Assembly: GCA_018054455.1 (NCBI GenBank)
Contig: JAGPJL010000001.1
Span: 35,882 to 99,881, forward strand
Length of the DNA: 64,000 bases
Reading direction: 5' to 3'
DNA from: Parabacteroides sp.
Lineage (GTDB): Bacteria; Bacteroidota; Bacteroidia; Bacteroidales; Tannerellaceae
The notes under the pieces were generated by a model. It did not search any database and had not been told where the DNA came from. It was given only the letters and a program-made list of their open reading frames with translations. The translations under genes were made by a program, and so were the position numbers. How positions within the stretch are numbered: position 1 is the first letter of the stretch; each line of letters begins with the position of its first letter. This document shows, piece after piece, positions 45,172 to 53,969 of this stretch.

Positions 45172-48135
45172 ATGAGTGGAATTCCAGACTTCAAGAACCT
45201 TGTGTTCAAAGACACTTCGTTCGCTAATTTAATGAATAAGCGAATATATAATATTTTGATGATAGCCACCAAGTACGATGCCTTCATGTTGGAAGACGAC
45301 GGCCGGGTGGACGAACAGATATTTAATGAATACACCTCTTTAAGCCTCCGCTATCCTCCCAGGTTCACCCAGGTAACCACAGAAGAAGAGGCACTGGCGG
45401 AATTAAAAAAGAAAAACTTTGAATTGATTATCTGTATGCCAAATATGGATAACAAAGATATATTTGCCGCCGCGAAGGAAATTAAAATTCATTACCCGGA
45501 GATCCCTATCGTTGTTCTCACTCCTTTTTCCAAAGAAGTATCCAAACGTGTGGAGGGCGAAGACTTATCCGCTATCGATTACGTATTCAGCTGGTTGGGC
45601 AACTCGGAATTGCTGTTGGCAATCATTAAACTGATTGAGGACAAAATGAATGCCCGCGATGATGTGGATTCGGTGGGTGTTCAGATTATTCTGCTTGTCG
45701 AAGACTCCATCCGGTTTTATTCATCGGCGCTGCCTCATTTATATAAATTTGTACTTGAACAGAGTCAGGAATTTGCGAAGGAAGCACTCAACGAACACCA
45801 GCGCACATTACGTATGCGTGGTCGTCCTAAGATTAAACTGGCCCGTAACTACGAAGAGGCTGTAAGAATATTTGACCAGTACCGGGATAATATCCTTGGC
45901 ATAATTTCCGACATGAGTTTCATGCACGAAGGGATCAAAGACCCTTATGCTGGTTATAAGTTTGGACAATATGTACGCAAAACCGGACTAATTATTCCGT
46001 TTGTTCTCGAATCTTCCGAAACAGCCAATAAAGTATATGCCGAGGAGCTAAATGCTTCTTTTATAGATAAAAACTCAAAAAGTTATCCGCAGGATCTTAG
46101 AAAGAAAATCATGCAGCGTTTCGGGTTCGGCGACTTCCTTATTATCAATCCCGAAACCAGGAAAGAGATAATGAGAATCAAGGATCTAAAAGATCTACAA
46201 AGAAAAATCTTCGAGATTCCGGACAATTCATTGGTATACCATCTTTCACGCAATCATTTCTCACGCTTCTTTTTTTCGCGGGCCATGTTTCCACCTGCCG
46301 TGGTTCTGAAAGATGTGGATGTTAGTGATTATAAAAACATGGACGAAGCGCGACAGCTTATATTCGATCTGATTGTGCAATACCGGCGCATGAAAAACTC
46401 GGGTATCGTTGCCATATTCCAAAAAGAACGGTTCGACGAGTATTCCAACTTTGCACGTATCGGCGAAGGTTCTTTGGGTGGCAAAGGTCGTGGTCTGGCT
46501 TTTATAGGTACAATGGTTAAACGTTACCCGGACTGGAGCAAAGATAATTTTGATGTAACCATCCCAAAAACGGTTGTAATCTGTACAGATATTTTCGATG
46601 AGTTTATGGAAACCAACGAACTGTATCCGGTTGCTTTAAGTGATGCCGACGACAATACAATCCTTAAATATTTCCTTCGGGCGAGCCTTCCTGGTCATCT
46701 TATCGAAGACCTGATGGCTTTCTTTGAAGTGGTAAAAAGTCCTATTGCCATCCGCTCATCCAGTCTGCTGGAAGATTCTCACTATCAGCCATTCGCAGGG
46801 ATCTATTCAACCTATATGGTTCCAAAACTCGAAGATAAATATGAGATGCTTCGAACATTGAGTGACGCTATCAAAGCTGTTTATGCTTCTGTATTTTATA
46901 AGGATAGCAAAGCGTATATGACAGCTACATCCAATCTGATCGATCAGGAAAAGATGGCTGTAGTTTTACAGGAAGTAGTAGGTACCCGCTATGAGTCCCG
47001 CTTTTATCCAACATTCTCGGGAGTTGCCCGTTCGCTGAATTTCTATCCTATTGGAAACGAAAAGGCCGAAGACGGAATTGCCAACATTGCGCTTGGTTTA
47101 GGAAAATATATTGTAGACGGTGGACTAACACTCCGCTTTTCGCCCAGGCATCCGCACAATATTTTACAGATGAGCTCCATGGATTTTGCCCTTCGGGAAA
47201 CACAAACCCGTTTCTACGCGCTTGACCTGGAGAATCTGGCCGATCAGTTTTCGATAGACGATGCTTTTAACCTGGTTAAACTAAGTTTAAAGGAGGCCGA
47301 TCAGGACGGATCGCTAAAATTAATCACATCAACATACGATCCTTACGATCAGATAATCCGGGATGGTTACTATCCTGGCGGGCGCAAGATTCTCTCTTTT
47401 GTAAATATCTTACAACATGATGTATTCCCGCTTGCCGAAACATTGAGCTCGGTACTGCATACCGGGCAAGAAGAGATGGGCAGACCTATTGAAATTGAAT
47501 TTGCCGTAAACCTGGATCAGAACGATTCCCGCAAAGCTACATTCTATCTGCTGCAGGTTCGCCCGATTGTTGACAATAAAGAAGTAATAAATGAAAATCT
47601 GAAAGAAATTCAGAATGAAGATACAATCCTTTCCTCCACCAGTGTTTTAGGACATGGCATCGATAAGGAGGTACATGATATTGTTTATGTAAAAACCGGT
47701 TCGTTCAATTCAAGCAACAATCAGCTTATTGCCTATGAAATTGAAAAGATAAACCGACAGTTTACAGCCGAAAAGAAAACGTATGTACTAGTTGGACCGG
47801 GGCGCTGGGGAAGCAGTGACACCTGGCTTGGTATTCCCGTTAAGTGGCCTCACATCTGCAACGCCAAAGTTATAGTAGAATCCGGATTGGAAAATTACCG
47901 AATCGACCCGAGTCAGGGGACCCACTTCTTTCAGAATCTCACCTCATTCGGTGTAGGATACTTCACGATCAACCCCTTTAAACAGGATGGATGGTTTGAT
48001 GAAGAATTTCTGAACAATCAGCCAGCTGTGGAAGAAACCAAGTTCCTGCGGCACGTTCACTTTGAAAGTCCGATTGTAGTAAAAATGGATGGAAAGAATA
48101 GTCTGGGTGTAGTTTTAAAACCTGCCGGCAAGTAG
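45172..48135 (+). CDS. Large PEP/pyruvate-binding (PPDK_N) protein with receiver-like domains
   Basis: 987 residues. The first about 370 residues hold two receiver-like domains. The first (about 20-160) looks degenerate. The second (about 180-330) keeps acidic residues in LLVEDSIRFY and the Asp of GIISDMSF. From about 425 comes a PPDK_N ATP-grasp-like domain, with RIGEGSLGGKGRGLAFIG, SPIAIRSSSLLEDSHYQPFAG and FYLLQVRPIVDNK as in PEP synthase and pyruvate phosphate dikinase. I see no swivelling phospho-His domain and no C-terminal TIM barrel, so it cannot be a normal PEP synthase. A C-terminal extension of about 180 residues includes VLVGPGRWGSSDTWLG. It may be a phosphorelay-controlled phosphotransferase; its partner is unknown. 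Confidence 0.88.
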   Translation: MSGIPDFKNLVFKDTSFANLMNKRIYNILMIATKYDAFMLEDDGRVDEQIFNEYTSLSLRYPPRFTQVTTEEEALAELKKKNFELIICMPNMDNKDIFAAAKEIKIHYPEIPIVVLTPFSKEVSKRVEGEDLSAIDYVFSWLGNSELLLAIIKLIEDKMNARDDVDSVGVQIILLVEDSIRFYSSALPHLYKFVLEQSQEFAKEALNEHQRTLRMRGRPKIKLARNYEEAVRIFDQYRDNILGIISDMSFMHEGIKDPYAGYKFGQYVRKTGLIIPFVLESSETANKVYAEELNASFIDKNSKSYPQDLRKKIMQRFGFGDFLIINPETRKEIMRIKDLKDLQRKIFEIPDNSLVYHLSRNHFSRFFFSRAMFPPAVVLKDVDVSDYKNMDEARQLIFDLIVQYRRMKNSGIVAIFQKERFDEYSNFARIGEGSLGGKGRGLAFIGTMVKRYPDWSKDNFDVTIPKTVVICTDIFDEFMETNELYPVALSDADDNTILKYFLRASLPGHLIEDLMAFFEVVKSPIAIRSSSLLEDSHYQPFAGIYSTYMVPKLEDKYEMLRTLSDAIKAVYASVFYKDSKAYMTATSNLIDQEKMAVVLQEVVGTRYESRFYPTFSGVARSLNFYPIGNEKAEDGIANIALGLGKYIVDGGLTLRFSPRHPHNILQMSSMDFALRETQTRFYALDLENLADQFSIDDAFNLVKLSLKEADQDGSLKLITSTYDPYDQIIRDGYYPGGRKILSFVNILQHDVFPLAETLSSVLHTGQEEMGRPIEIEFAVNLDQNDSRKATFYLLQVRPIVDNKEVINENLKEIQNEDTILSSTSVLGHGIDKEVHDIVYVKTGSFNSSNNQLIAYEIEKINRQFTAEKKTYVLVGPGRWGSSDTWLGIPVKWPHICNAKVIVESGLENYRIDPSQGTHFFQNLTSFGVGYFTINPFKQDGWFDEEFLNNQPAVEETKFLRHVHFESPIVVKMDGKNSLGVVLKPAGK

Positions 48136-48169
48136 TCCAAAAGGGAGACCCCTCATTTTAGATTATTGG

Positions 48170-48217
48170 AAAAGATCAGCCGGCAGCTTTAAAGAAAGAC
48201 TCCCGGCTGATCTTTTT
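48170..48217. terminator. Convergent terminator overlapping the sfsA stop codon
   Basis: AAAAGATCAGCCGG (48170-48183) pairs with CCGGCTGATCTTTT (48203-48216). A 19-nt loop lies between. It serves the large PPDK_N gene and, in reverse, sfsA. Confidence 0.75.
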
Positions 48218-48908
48218 ATATTTCAAAAGGAAGCTCCTTGTCTATCGTTATTCCTTCAGGAGTAATGGTAGTCCCCACAACAAACACTTTCACTCCCTGA
48301 TCAGCAACCTCACGTAAAGCAGCAGCATATTCAGGGTCTATTTCACGTGCCGGACGAAAGAAATCGACATCCGAACGCATTACCACATAAAGCATTGCCA
48401 CCCGATAACCTTGTTTTTTGGCTTCTGCAAGTGTATAAAGATGCTTCAACCCTCTGGAAGTAACAGAATCTGGGAACGAAGCCTCTCCATTTAGTTTAAG
48501 AGTAACACTTTTCACTTCGATAAACCAGTTCTCGTCACCCCGCTCCGCGTAAATATCAAACCGGCTATCACCGAACGTAACTTCACGTTTAGTCAGCGAA
48601 AAGCCAGATAAAGAAGGTATGGTTCCATTTTGCAAAGCTTCAAAAGCAACCGCATTGGCGTGTTGGGTATTAATACAAACCCATCCGCCATTTAATTGAA
48701 TTAGTTCCCAGGTAAATGGTGTTTTACGCGATGGATTTGATGAATAAGACAAAAGAACCGGCGCATTTTCTTCTATACACGTAATCATCGATCCCGAATT
48801 GGGGCAATGGGCAGTAATCTCTTCTTCGTTACGAAGTCTCACGTCAGCAAGAAATCGTTTGTACCTTTTTACCAGTGTACCTTCAATCAGATTTTGTGTA
48901 AATTGCAT
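48216..48908 (-). CDS. sfsA: SfsA family DNA/RNA nuclease-like protein
   Basis: 230 residues with the SfsA hallmarks LIEGTLVKRYKRFLADVRL, TAHCPNSGSM, the nuclease-like core SRFDIYAERGDENWFIEVKSV, FPDSVTSRGLKHL and RPAREIDPEYAAAL. The core Asp and ExK residues resemble PD-(D/E)XK nucleases. E. coli SfsA was named for an effect on sugar fermentation; its biochemical role is unsettled. It is monocistronic, with a minus-strand -7 element TACTTTTG at 48939-48946. Confidence 0.95.
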   Translation of the reverse strand: MQFTQNLIEGTLVKRYKRFLADVRLRNEEEITAHCPNSGSMITCIEENAPVLLSYSSNPSRKTPFTWELIQLNGGWVCINTQHANAVAFEALQNGTIPSLSGFSLTKREVTFGDSRFDIYAERGDENWFIEVKSVTLKLNGEASFPDSVTSRGLKHLYTLAEAKKQGYRVAMLYVVMRSDVDFFRPAREIDPEYAAALREVADQGVKVFVVGTTITPEGITIDKELPFEI

Positions 48909-48967
48909 GAATTAATGGTTTAAATGGAGAAATATTAACAAAAGTAACTTCTTTTTTTAAAATAGTG

Positions 48968-48997
48968 TTGCTTTATTGAAATATTCAACTACTTTTG
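48968..48997 (+). promoter_or_regulatory. Promoter of tRNA-Trp
   Basis: TTG (48968-48970), then 19 bp, then TACTTTTG (48990-48997), 10 bp before the tRNA gene. It is a full consensus match. Confidence 0.75.
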
Positions 48998-49007
48998 CAC
49001 CCGCAAT

Positions 49008-49080
49008 ACGGGTCTAGCTCAGTTGGTAGAGCACTGGTCTCCAAAACCAGGTGTCGGGAGTTCGAGCCTCTCGACCCGTG
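49008..49080 (+). tRNA. tRNA-Trp (CCA)
   Basis: 73-nt cloverleaf. The acceptor is ACGGGTC/GACCCGT, the anticodon stem is CTGGT/ACCAG with loop CTCCAAA (anticodon CCA), the T-loop is TTCGAGC and the discriminator is G. The 3' CCA is not encoded. Confidence 0.97.
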
Positions 49081-49084
49081 CTAA

Positions 49085-49109
49085 AAACGACAATCCTTTG
49101 TCGTTTTTT
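49085..49109 (+). terminator. Terminator of tRNA-Trp
   Basis: AAACGACAA (49085-49093) pairs with TTGTCGTTT (49098-49106) across TCCT, followed by more T. The remaining gap to 49314 is AT-rich, with no gene and only a one-mismatch -7 element (TTACTTTTA) near 49252. Confidence 0.85.
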
Positions 49110-49314
49110 CTATTTATAACCGATTCCTCTTTTTTCCAATCCACATCCTGCATTCACATTCAATTTGCGAGTCCGCAAACATAAAAAAACATAATATAAA
49201 CATTATTTGAGTTAAATGGTTTTAACAAACACTAATTTCTAATCTATAATTATTACTTTTAGTGCCAATTAAAATCTAATAAAATCTAACGAAAATCGAG
49301 TACCGTAAAAGACA

Positions 49315-50892
49315 ATGGCAAACAGAAATTCTAATCACTATCACCAAAAGAAGCGTTTTTTAAAAAAAAGATCTTTTATACTTTTAATTGGTTTTCTTTT
49401 TGGAGCAGGAATCATGGTAGCAACATACCAGACGTCCGTTTATTTTTCTACAGACGAATCATGTATGATGTGTCACGTACATCCACATGCAGAGGATAGC
49501 TGGAAAATGTCTAAACACGTAAATAACGGAAGCGGTGTGAAGACACATTGCGTGGATTGCCACCTTCCTCCAAAACATAATACCTGGGACCATTACTCCG
49601 CAAAAGCTAAACTGGGAATCCGTGATGTATGGGGTTATCTAACAAAAGACAGTGCAGACTTTGATTGGGAAACCAAATCGCAACTTGAATACGCTGTTAC
49701 ATTCATTCCAAATGAATCCTGTAAAGAATGTCACCAAAACTTATTTCCAGAAGGAGTTACCGATAAAGGAATAACAGCCCACTTGTACTATGAAGAAAAT
49801 GAAAAGAAATTAGATCTTCAGTGTATCAGCTGTCACCTCGATGCCGGACATTACAATCCCAATTATGCACACTCCCAGATGACCGGCATCCCTGGTCTTA
49901 CCGGAGCCGGAGCTGTTGATTCAAGCAGCTTCTTTAAAGATTCGGCAGTAGTTACAGAATTCAAGGATTTCGAAGAAAAAATACCTGGAACGCCCGTTTC
50001 ATTTGTAATGAAAGCGATTCCCGGAGGAACATTTAAAATGGGTAGTACGGAGGATGAAGCGTTCCATGCAGCCGACGAAAGTCCGGTTCGCAATGTAACT
50101 GTTAGTCCGTTCTTCATGGCCGAAGTAGAAGTAACCTGGGATCAGTACTGGGCTTTCTACGGAAACACGATGAGTGAAGGAAGAACCCCGCCGGAAACCG
50201 TATATGCCAACAACAGCAATCCAAACGTGGATGCCATTTCAGGACCAACGCCTCCTTTCGGTTTCCCCGATCAGGGATGGGGAAGCGGAAAACGTCCGGC
50301 TATTACAATGACGCACTATGCCGCAGAAACATTCTGTCAGTGGCTTTCAAAAAAGACAGGAAAGAAATATCGCCTTCCAACAGAAGCCGAATGGGAATAT
50401 GCTGCTCGTGGAGGAACGAACACCCCATACTTCTTTGAAGGAAGTCCTAAAGATTATTCAGATATCGGCTTCTGGAGAAAATTCTTCGATGCAGATACCG
50501 AAGTGATAAGTGATTTCGTTATTTATGGCAAAAACAGTAAAAACAAAACGCAGGAGCCATCCTTAGTGAAGGCAAATCCTTTTGGATTAAAGAATATGCT
50601 GGGAAATGTTATGGAATATTGTGCTGACAAATATTCTCCGGATGCTTACAAAAAAGGGGGAGCCAGTGTAAAAAATCCGATAGTTAAAGAGGGAAAAGAG
50701 TGGGTAGTTCGTGGAGGTAATTATACGTCCGATGCATCTAAAGTACGCTCAGCAGCCCGCGATTACACTAAACATGATATCTGGCTGAAAACCGATCCCC
50801 AACAACCAAAGAGTATTTGGTGGTATTCGGATATAAGAGGAATCGGATTCCGTATTGTATGTGAACCTGACGCTTCTATTGGAGCAAAATAA
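49315..50892 (+). CDS. Tetraheme NrfH/NapC-like cytochrome c fused to a SUMF1 domain
   Basis: 525 residues. After a basic leader and one membrane anchor (about 20-40, FILLIGFLFGAGIMVATYQT), the periplasmic part has four haem-c sites: C50-H54 (CMMCH), C79-H83 (CVDCH), C136-H140 (CKECH) and C170-H174 (CISCH), as in NrfH/NapC quinol-linked cytochromes. From about 225 to 520 follows a SUMF1/formylglycine-generating-enzyme-like domain (IPGGTFKMGSTEDEA, VTWDQYWAFYG, YRLPTEAEWEYAARGG, GLKNMLGNVMEYCAD, WVVRGGNYTSDA). The catalytic Cys pair of true sulfatase-activating enzymes is not evident, so the domain may be structural or ligand-binding. It starts the long operon, 38 bp before the Gfo/Idh/MocA gene. 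It probably passes electrons between the quinone pool and a periplasmic partner. Confidence 0.9.
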   Translation: MANRNSNHYHQKKRFLKKRSFILLIGFLFGAGIMVATYQTSVYFSTDESCMMCHVHPHAEDSWKMSKHVNNGSGVKTHCVDCHLPPKHNTWDHYSAKAKLGIRDVWGYLTKDSADFDWETKSQLEYAVTFIPNESCKECHQNLFPEGVTDKGITAHLYYEENEKKLDLQCISCHLDAGHYNPNYAHSQMTGIPGLTGAGAVDSSSFFKDSAVVTEFKDFEEKIPGTPVSFVMKAIPGGTFKMGSTEDEAFHAADESPVRNVTVSPFFMAEVEVTWDQYWAFYGNTMSEGRTPPETVYANNSNPNVDAISGPTPPFGFPDQGWGSGKRPAITMTHYAAETFCQWLSKKTGKKYRLPTEAEWEYAARGGTNTPYFFEGSPKDYSDIGFWRKFFDADTEVISDFVIYGKNSKNKTQEPSLVKANPFGLKNMLGNVMEYCADKYSPDAYKKGGASVKNPIVKEGKEWVVRGGNYTSDASKVRSAARDYTKHDIWLKTDPQQPKSIWWYSDIRGIGFRIVCEPDASIGAK

Positions 50893-50929
50893 AAAATTAA
50901 TTTCCATTGTTACTTAAATTAATTAGATC

Positions 50930-52318
50930 ATGAAAAAAGAGAACAATCTTAGCAGAAGAGATTTCTTAAAAAATTCTGCATTGATGGGTACTATCGGAGC
51001 CCTTGGTACCGGAGCAGCAGCAGTAGGTTTAACATCATGCGGCGGAGGCGGTAAAACTGAAAGCGCAGCTCTGACTCCTTTAAAAGAAGCAGGCACATAC
51101 TATGTACCGGCTCTTACTGATATGGCGATAGACGGACAAGAGTTAAAAGCGGGTGTTATTGGTTGCGGTGGACGTGGTTCCGGTGCGGCTATGAACTTCC
51201 TTAATTCGGCCAACGGCGTTACCATTGTTGCTTTAGGCGATGTTTTCCAGGAACGTGTTGACGAACTTGCAAAAAAATTAAATGACGAGAAAAAAATAGA
51301 TATAGCTGCCGACAAACGTTTTGTAGGTTTTGATGCTTACCAAAAGGTTATAGACAGTGGCGTAGACGTTGTTATCATAGCAACACCTCCCCTTTTCCGT
51401 CCTGAGCATTTTAAATATGCCACTGAAAAAGGGAAACATTCATTCCTTGAAAAACCAATCTGTGTTGATCCAACAGGATACCGCACCATTGTTGCTACAT
51501 CCAAACAAGCTACTGCTAAAGGTCTGTGTGTAGTAACCGGAACGCAACGTCACCACCAACGCAGTTACGTTGAATCTTACAAGAAGATCATGGAAGGTAC
51601 AATCGGTGAAATAACCGGAGGTACTGTATATTGGAACCAAGGTATGCTTTGGTACAAAGAACGTCAGCAAGGCTGGAGCGACTGCGAATGGATGATCAAA
51701 GACTGGGTTAACTGGAAATGGTTATCAGGAGATCATATTGTGGAACAACACGTACACAACATCGACGTATTTACCTGGATGAGCGGACTTAAGCCAGTGA
51801 AAGCTGTAGCATTTGGTTCTCGTCACCGCAGATTAACCGGCGATCAGTACGATAATTTCAGCGTTGACTTCACGATGGAAAATGGCATTCACCTGCACAG
51901 TATGTGTCGCCAGATTGATGGTTGCGCAAATAACGTTAGTGAATTTATTCAGGGAACTAAGGGTTCATGGGATAGCTCGACAATGGAAATTAAAGACCTT
52001 GCAGGAACTGTTGTCTGGAAGTATGATGGTGAAGCTGAAAAAGCAAACTTCAAACAAACCGACCCATATACATTGGAACACGCCAACTGGATTACCCATA
52101 TCCGTTCAAAGAAACCAATCGCTCAGGCCGAAGAAACTGCTATCGCATGTATGGCAGCTATTATGGGACGCGAATCTGCTTACACGGGTGCAGAATCAAC
52201 ATGGGATGCCATGACAGCCTCTCCAATTGATTATACACCAAAAGACCTCAACATGGGTAAAATGGATATGAGCACATTCGTAGCTCAGGTTCCAGGTTCT
52301 CCGGTTGAAAAAAAATAA
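50930..52318 (+). CDS. Tat-exported Gfo/Idh/MocA-family oxidoreductase
   Basis: 462 residues. The leader is a twin-arginine signal (SRRDFLKNSALMGTIGALG) ending in a lipobox-like LTSC. A Rossmann NAD(P) domain (GVIGCGGRGSGAAMNFL, about 75-92) includes the EKP motif in SFLEKPICVDP (about 172-180). The C-terminal alpha/beta domain has HVHNIDVFTWM with the usual His/Asp. Exported relatives use tightly bound nucleotide to oxidise or epimerise sugar hydroxyls. It is followed 6 bp later by an isomerase-like Tat protein and preceded by the cytochrome-SUMF1 gene. Electron exchange with that cytochrome is a hypothesis. Confidence 0.93.
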   Translation: MKKENNLSRRDFLKNSALMGTIGALGTGAAAVGLTSCGGGGKTESAALTPLKEAGTYYVPALTDMAIDGQELKAGVIGCGGRGSGAAMNFLNSANGVTIVALGDVFQERVDELAKKLNDEKKIDIAADKRFVGFDAYQKVIDSGVDVVIIATPPLFRPEHFKYATEKGKHSFLEKPICVDPTGYRTIVATSKQATAKGLCVVTGTQRHHQRSYVESYKKIMEGTIGEITGGTVYWNQGMLWYKERQQGWSDCEWMIKDWVNWKWLSGDHIVEQHVHNIDVFTWMSGLKPVKAVAFGSRHRRLTGDQYDNFSVDFTMENGIHLHSMCRQIDGCANNVSEFIQGTKGSWDSSTMEIKDLAGTVVWKYDGEAEKANFKQTDPYTLEHANWITHIRSKKPIAQAEETAIACMAAIMGRESAYTGAESTWDAMTASPIDYTPKDLNMGKMDMSTFVAQVPGSPVEKK

Positions 52319-52324
52319 ATTGAT

Positions 52325-53245
52325 ATGACACTAAACAGAAGAAACTTTATCAAAGCGTCTCTGTCCGGTGCAGCCATAGCAACAGCAGGAGGCAGCCAAA
52401 TGGCTTTTGCCTCCTCCTGTTCGCAGGCACAACCGGCGCCCGAATCAAAACTTGCGCTTAACCTTTCGTTTCAGGAAGGTACTGCCCCGGGAAGTAGCCT
52501 GAACGAGAAGTTCGACTACATGGAATCCATGGGTATTACCGGATTCGAACCAGGTGGAACAGGTTTAGCCGGACGGGTTTCCGAGATTCAGCAGGCACTT
52601 AAAGGACGAAACATTAAAGTAAGCGCGATTTGCGCCGGATTTAAAGGTTTTATCCTTTCAGAAAAACCTGAAATCCGCAAAGAGTGTATGGATACGATGA
52701 AAGAAATCATTGCCGCGGCAGGCGAACTTGGATCAACAGGAGTGATCATTGTTCCTGCATTCAACGGTCAGGTACCTGTCCTTCCTCACACGATGGAAAC
52801 ACGTGATTTTTTATGTGAACAGTTTACCGAGATGGGTAATTTTGCCGCCCAGCATGGTACAACCGTTATTTTTGAACCTTTAAACAGAAAAGAGTGTTTC
52901 TATTTGCGTCAGGTAGCCGATGCAGCTTCAATTTGTCGTGACATTAACAACAAAGGAGTTCGTTGCATGGGAGACTTCTGGCATATGACCTGGGAGGAAA
53001 CTTCTGATATGGGAGCCTTTATTTCTGGTGGAGAATACCTCCAGCACGTACATGTGGCCAGCAGAAAACGCAGAAGCATGCCCGGCGAAGATGGTGAAGC
53101 CGACAACTATATCAACGGATTCAAAGGATTAAAAATGATTGGTTACAAAAACTACGTAAGCTTTGAATGTGGATGTCAGGGAGACCGTAAGGTAGTTCTG
53201 CCAGCCGCAGTAAAACTTTTACGCGAACAATGGGAGAAAGCATAA
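52325..53245 (+). CDS. Tat-exported sugar isomerase/hydroxypyruvate-isomerase-like protein
   Basis: 306 residues with a twin-arginine leader (NRRNFIKASLSGAAIATAG) and possible lipobox SSC. The body is a xylose-isomerase-like TIM barrel: MGITGFEPGG, VIIVPAFNG, TVIFEPLNRKECF, RCMGDFWHM, HVHVASRKRR and YVSFECGC. Glu, Asp and His in these segments would bind a divalent metal. It pairs with the Gfo/Idh/MocA protein (6 bp gap), a common combination in keto-sugar or inositol-like pathways. The next gene starts 1 bp after its stop, so it is firmly in the long operon. Its substrate is unknown. Confidence 0.9.
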   Translation: MTLNRRNFIKASLSGAAIATAGGSQMAFASSCSQAQPAPESKLALNLSFQEGTAPGSSLNEKFDYMESMGITGFEPGGTGLAGRVSEIQQALKGRNIKVSAICAGFKGFILSEKPEIRKECMDTMKEIIAAAGELGSTGVIIVPAFNGQVPVLPHTMETRDFLCEQFTEMGNFAAQHGTTVIFEPLNRKECFYLRQVADAASICRDINNKGVRCMGDFWHMTWEETSDMGAFISGGEYLQHVHVASRKRRSMPGEDGEADNYINGFKGLKMIGYKNYVSFECGCQGDRKVVLPAAVKLLREQWEKA

Positions 53246-53246
53246 C

Positions 53247-53957
53247 ATGCCATTAGTATATCCTACAATGAAATTAAGTGAGGTGGTTGAAGAACACACC
53301 TCACTTATTCCTGTTATTAACCGTTTTGGGATTCGTCTGGGATTGGGCGACAAATCGGTCAACCAAATTTGTGAAGAATATGGAATAGATCCTGATTTCT
53401 TTCTGATAGTTATAAATACGTTTCTTAACGAAGAGTATTTTCCTGAAAAGAAACTGCAGATGTTCCATACCTCGCAAATCATAGATTACTTAACCAAAAC
53501 AAATAGCTATTACGCCCGCTATCAGCTACCGAACATAGAGAGACACCTCTCCTCTTTCATTTCCATGAGTTCTCCGGATAACGGATCTTTAAATCTTATT
53601 GGAAAGTTTTTCTCAAGTTTTAAAGAAGAACTTACCGCTCGCATAGAGAACGACGGAAAGGGTTGGTTTCCTTACTGTCTGGAACTTAGCAATAAATTAA
53701 ACGCCTCACAAACTGCCGAAGAACTTAAAGAGTTACAGTTGTGCACAATCAAAAGGGAGGAAGACCGCATCGAAGCGTTGTTATACGATTTAAAAAGTAT
53801 TCTGATTAAGCACATTTCGGGCGAGTATAACGAAAACCTTTGCTACGCCGTAATCTTTTCGATCGGAAGTCTGGAGAAAGATATCAAACAACATAACCGC
53901 ATTCGTTACCGGATACTTGCACCCATGGCAATGGCAATGGAACAATTATGTAAATAA
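53247..53957 (+). CDS. ScdA_N/RIC-like protein lacking canonical iron ligands
   Basis: 236-residue cytoplasmic helical protein. Residues about 8-60 resemble the ScdA_N (DUF542) domain of the RIC/YtfE iron-sulfur repair proteins (LIPVINRFGIRLGLGDKSVNQICEEYGID), but the usual Cys pair is absent. The rest follows the hemerythrin-like helix pattern (IIDYLTKTNSYYARYQLPNIERHL). Here N-S stands where RIC has a His-His iron ligand pair, and no H..EE motif is evident. It probably does not hold a di-iron centre, and it may act as a sensor or partner of the LuxR-type regulator 12 bp downstream. Family assignment is from pattern only. Confidence 0.65.
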   Translation: MPLVYPTMKLSEVVEEHTSLIPVINRFGIRLGLGDKSVNQICEEYGIDPDFFLIVINTFLNEEYFPEKKLQMFHTSQIIDYLTKTNSYYARYQLPNIERHLSSFISMSSPDNGSLNLIGKFFSSFKEELTARIENDGKGWFPYCLELSNKLNASQTAEELKELQLCTIKREEDRIEALLYDLKSILIKHISGEYNENLCYAVIFSIGSLEKDIKQHNRIRYRILAPMAMAMEQLCK

Positions 53958-53969
53958 GCAATACCGGCC

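Noticed and set aside
49990..50870. SUMF1 domain as a sulfatase-activating enzyme
   Set aside because: No sulfatase gene lies in the window and the catalytic cysteines of true formylglycine-generating enzymes are not apparent.
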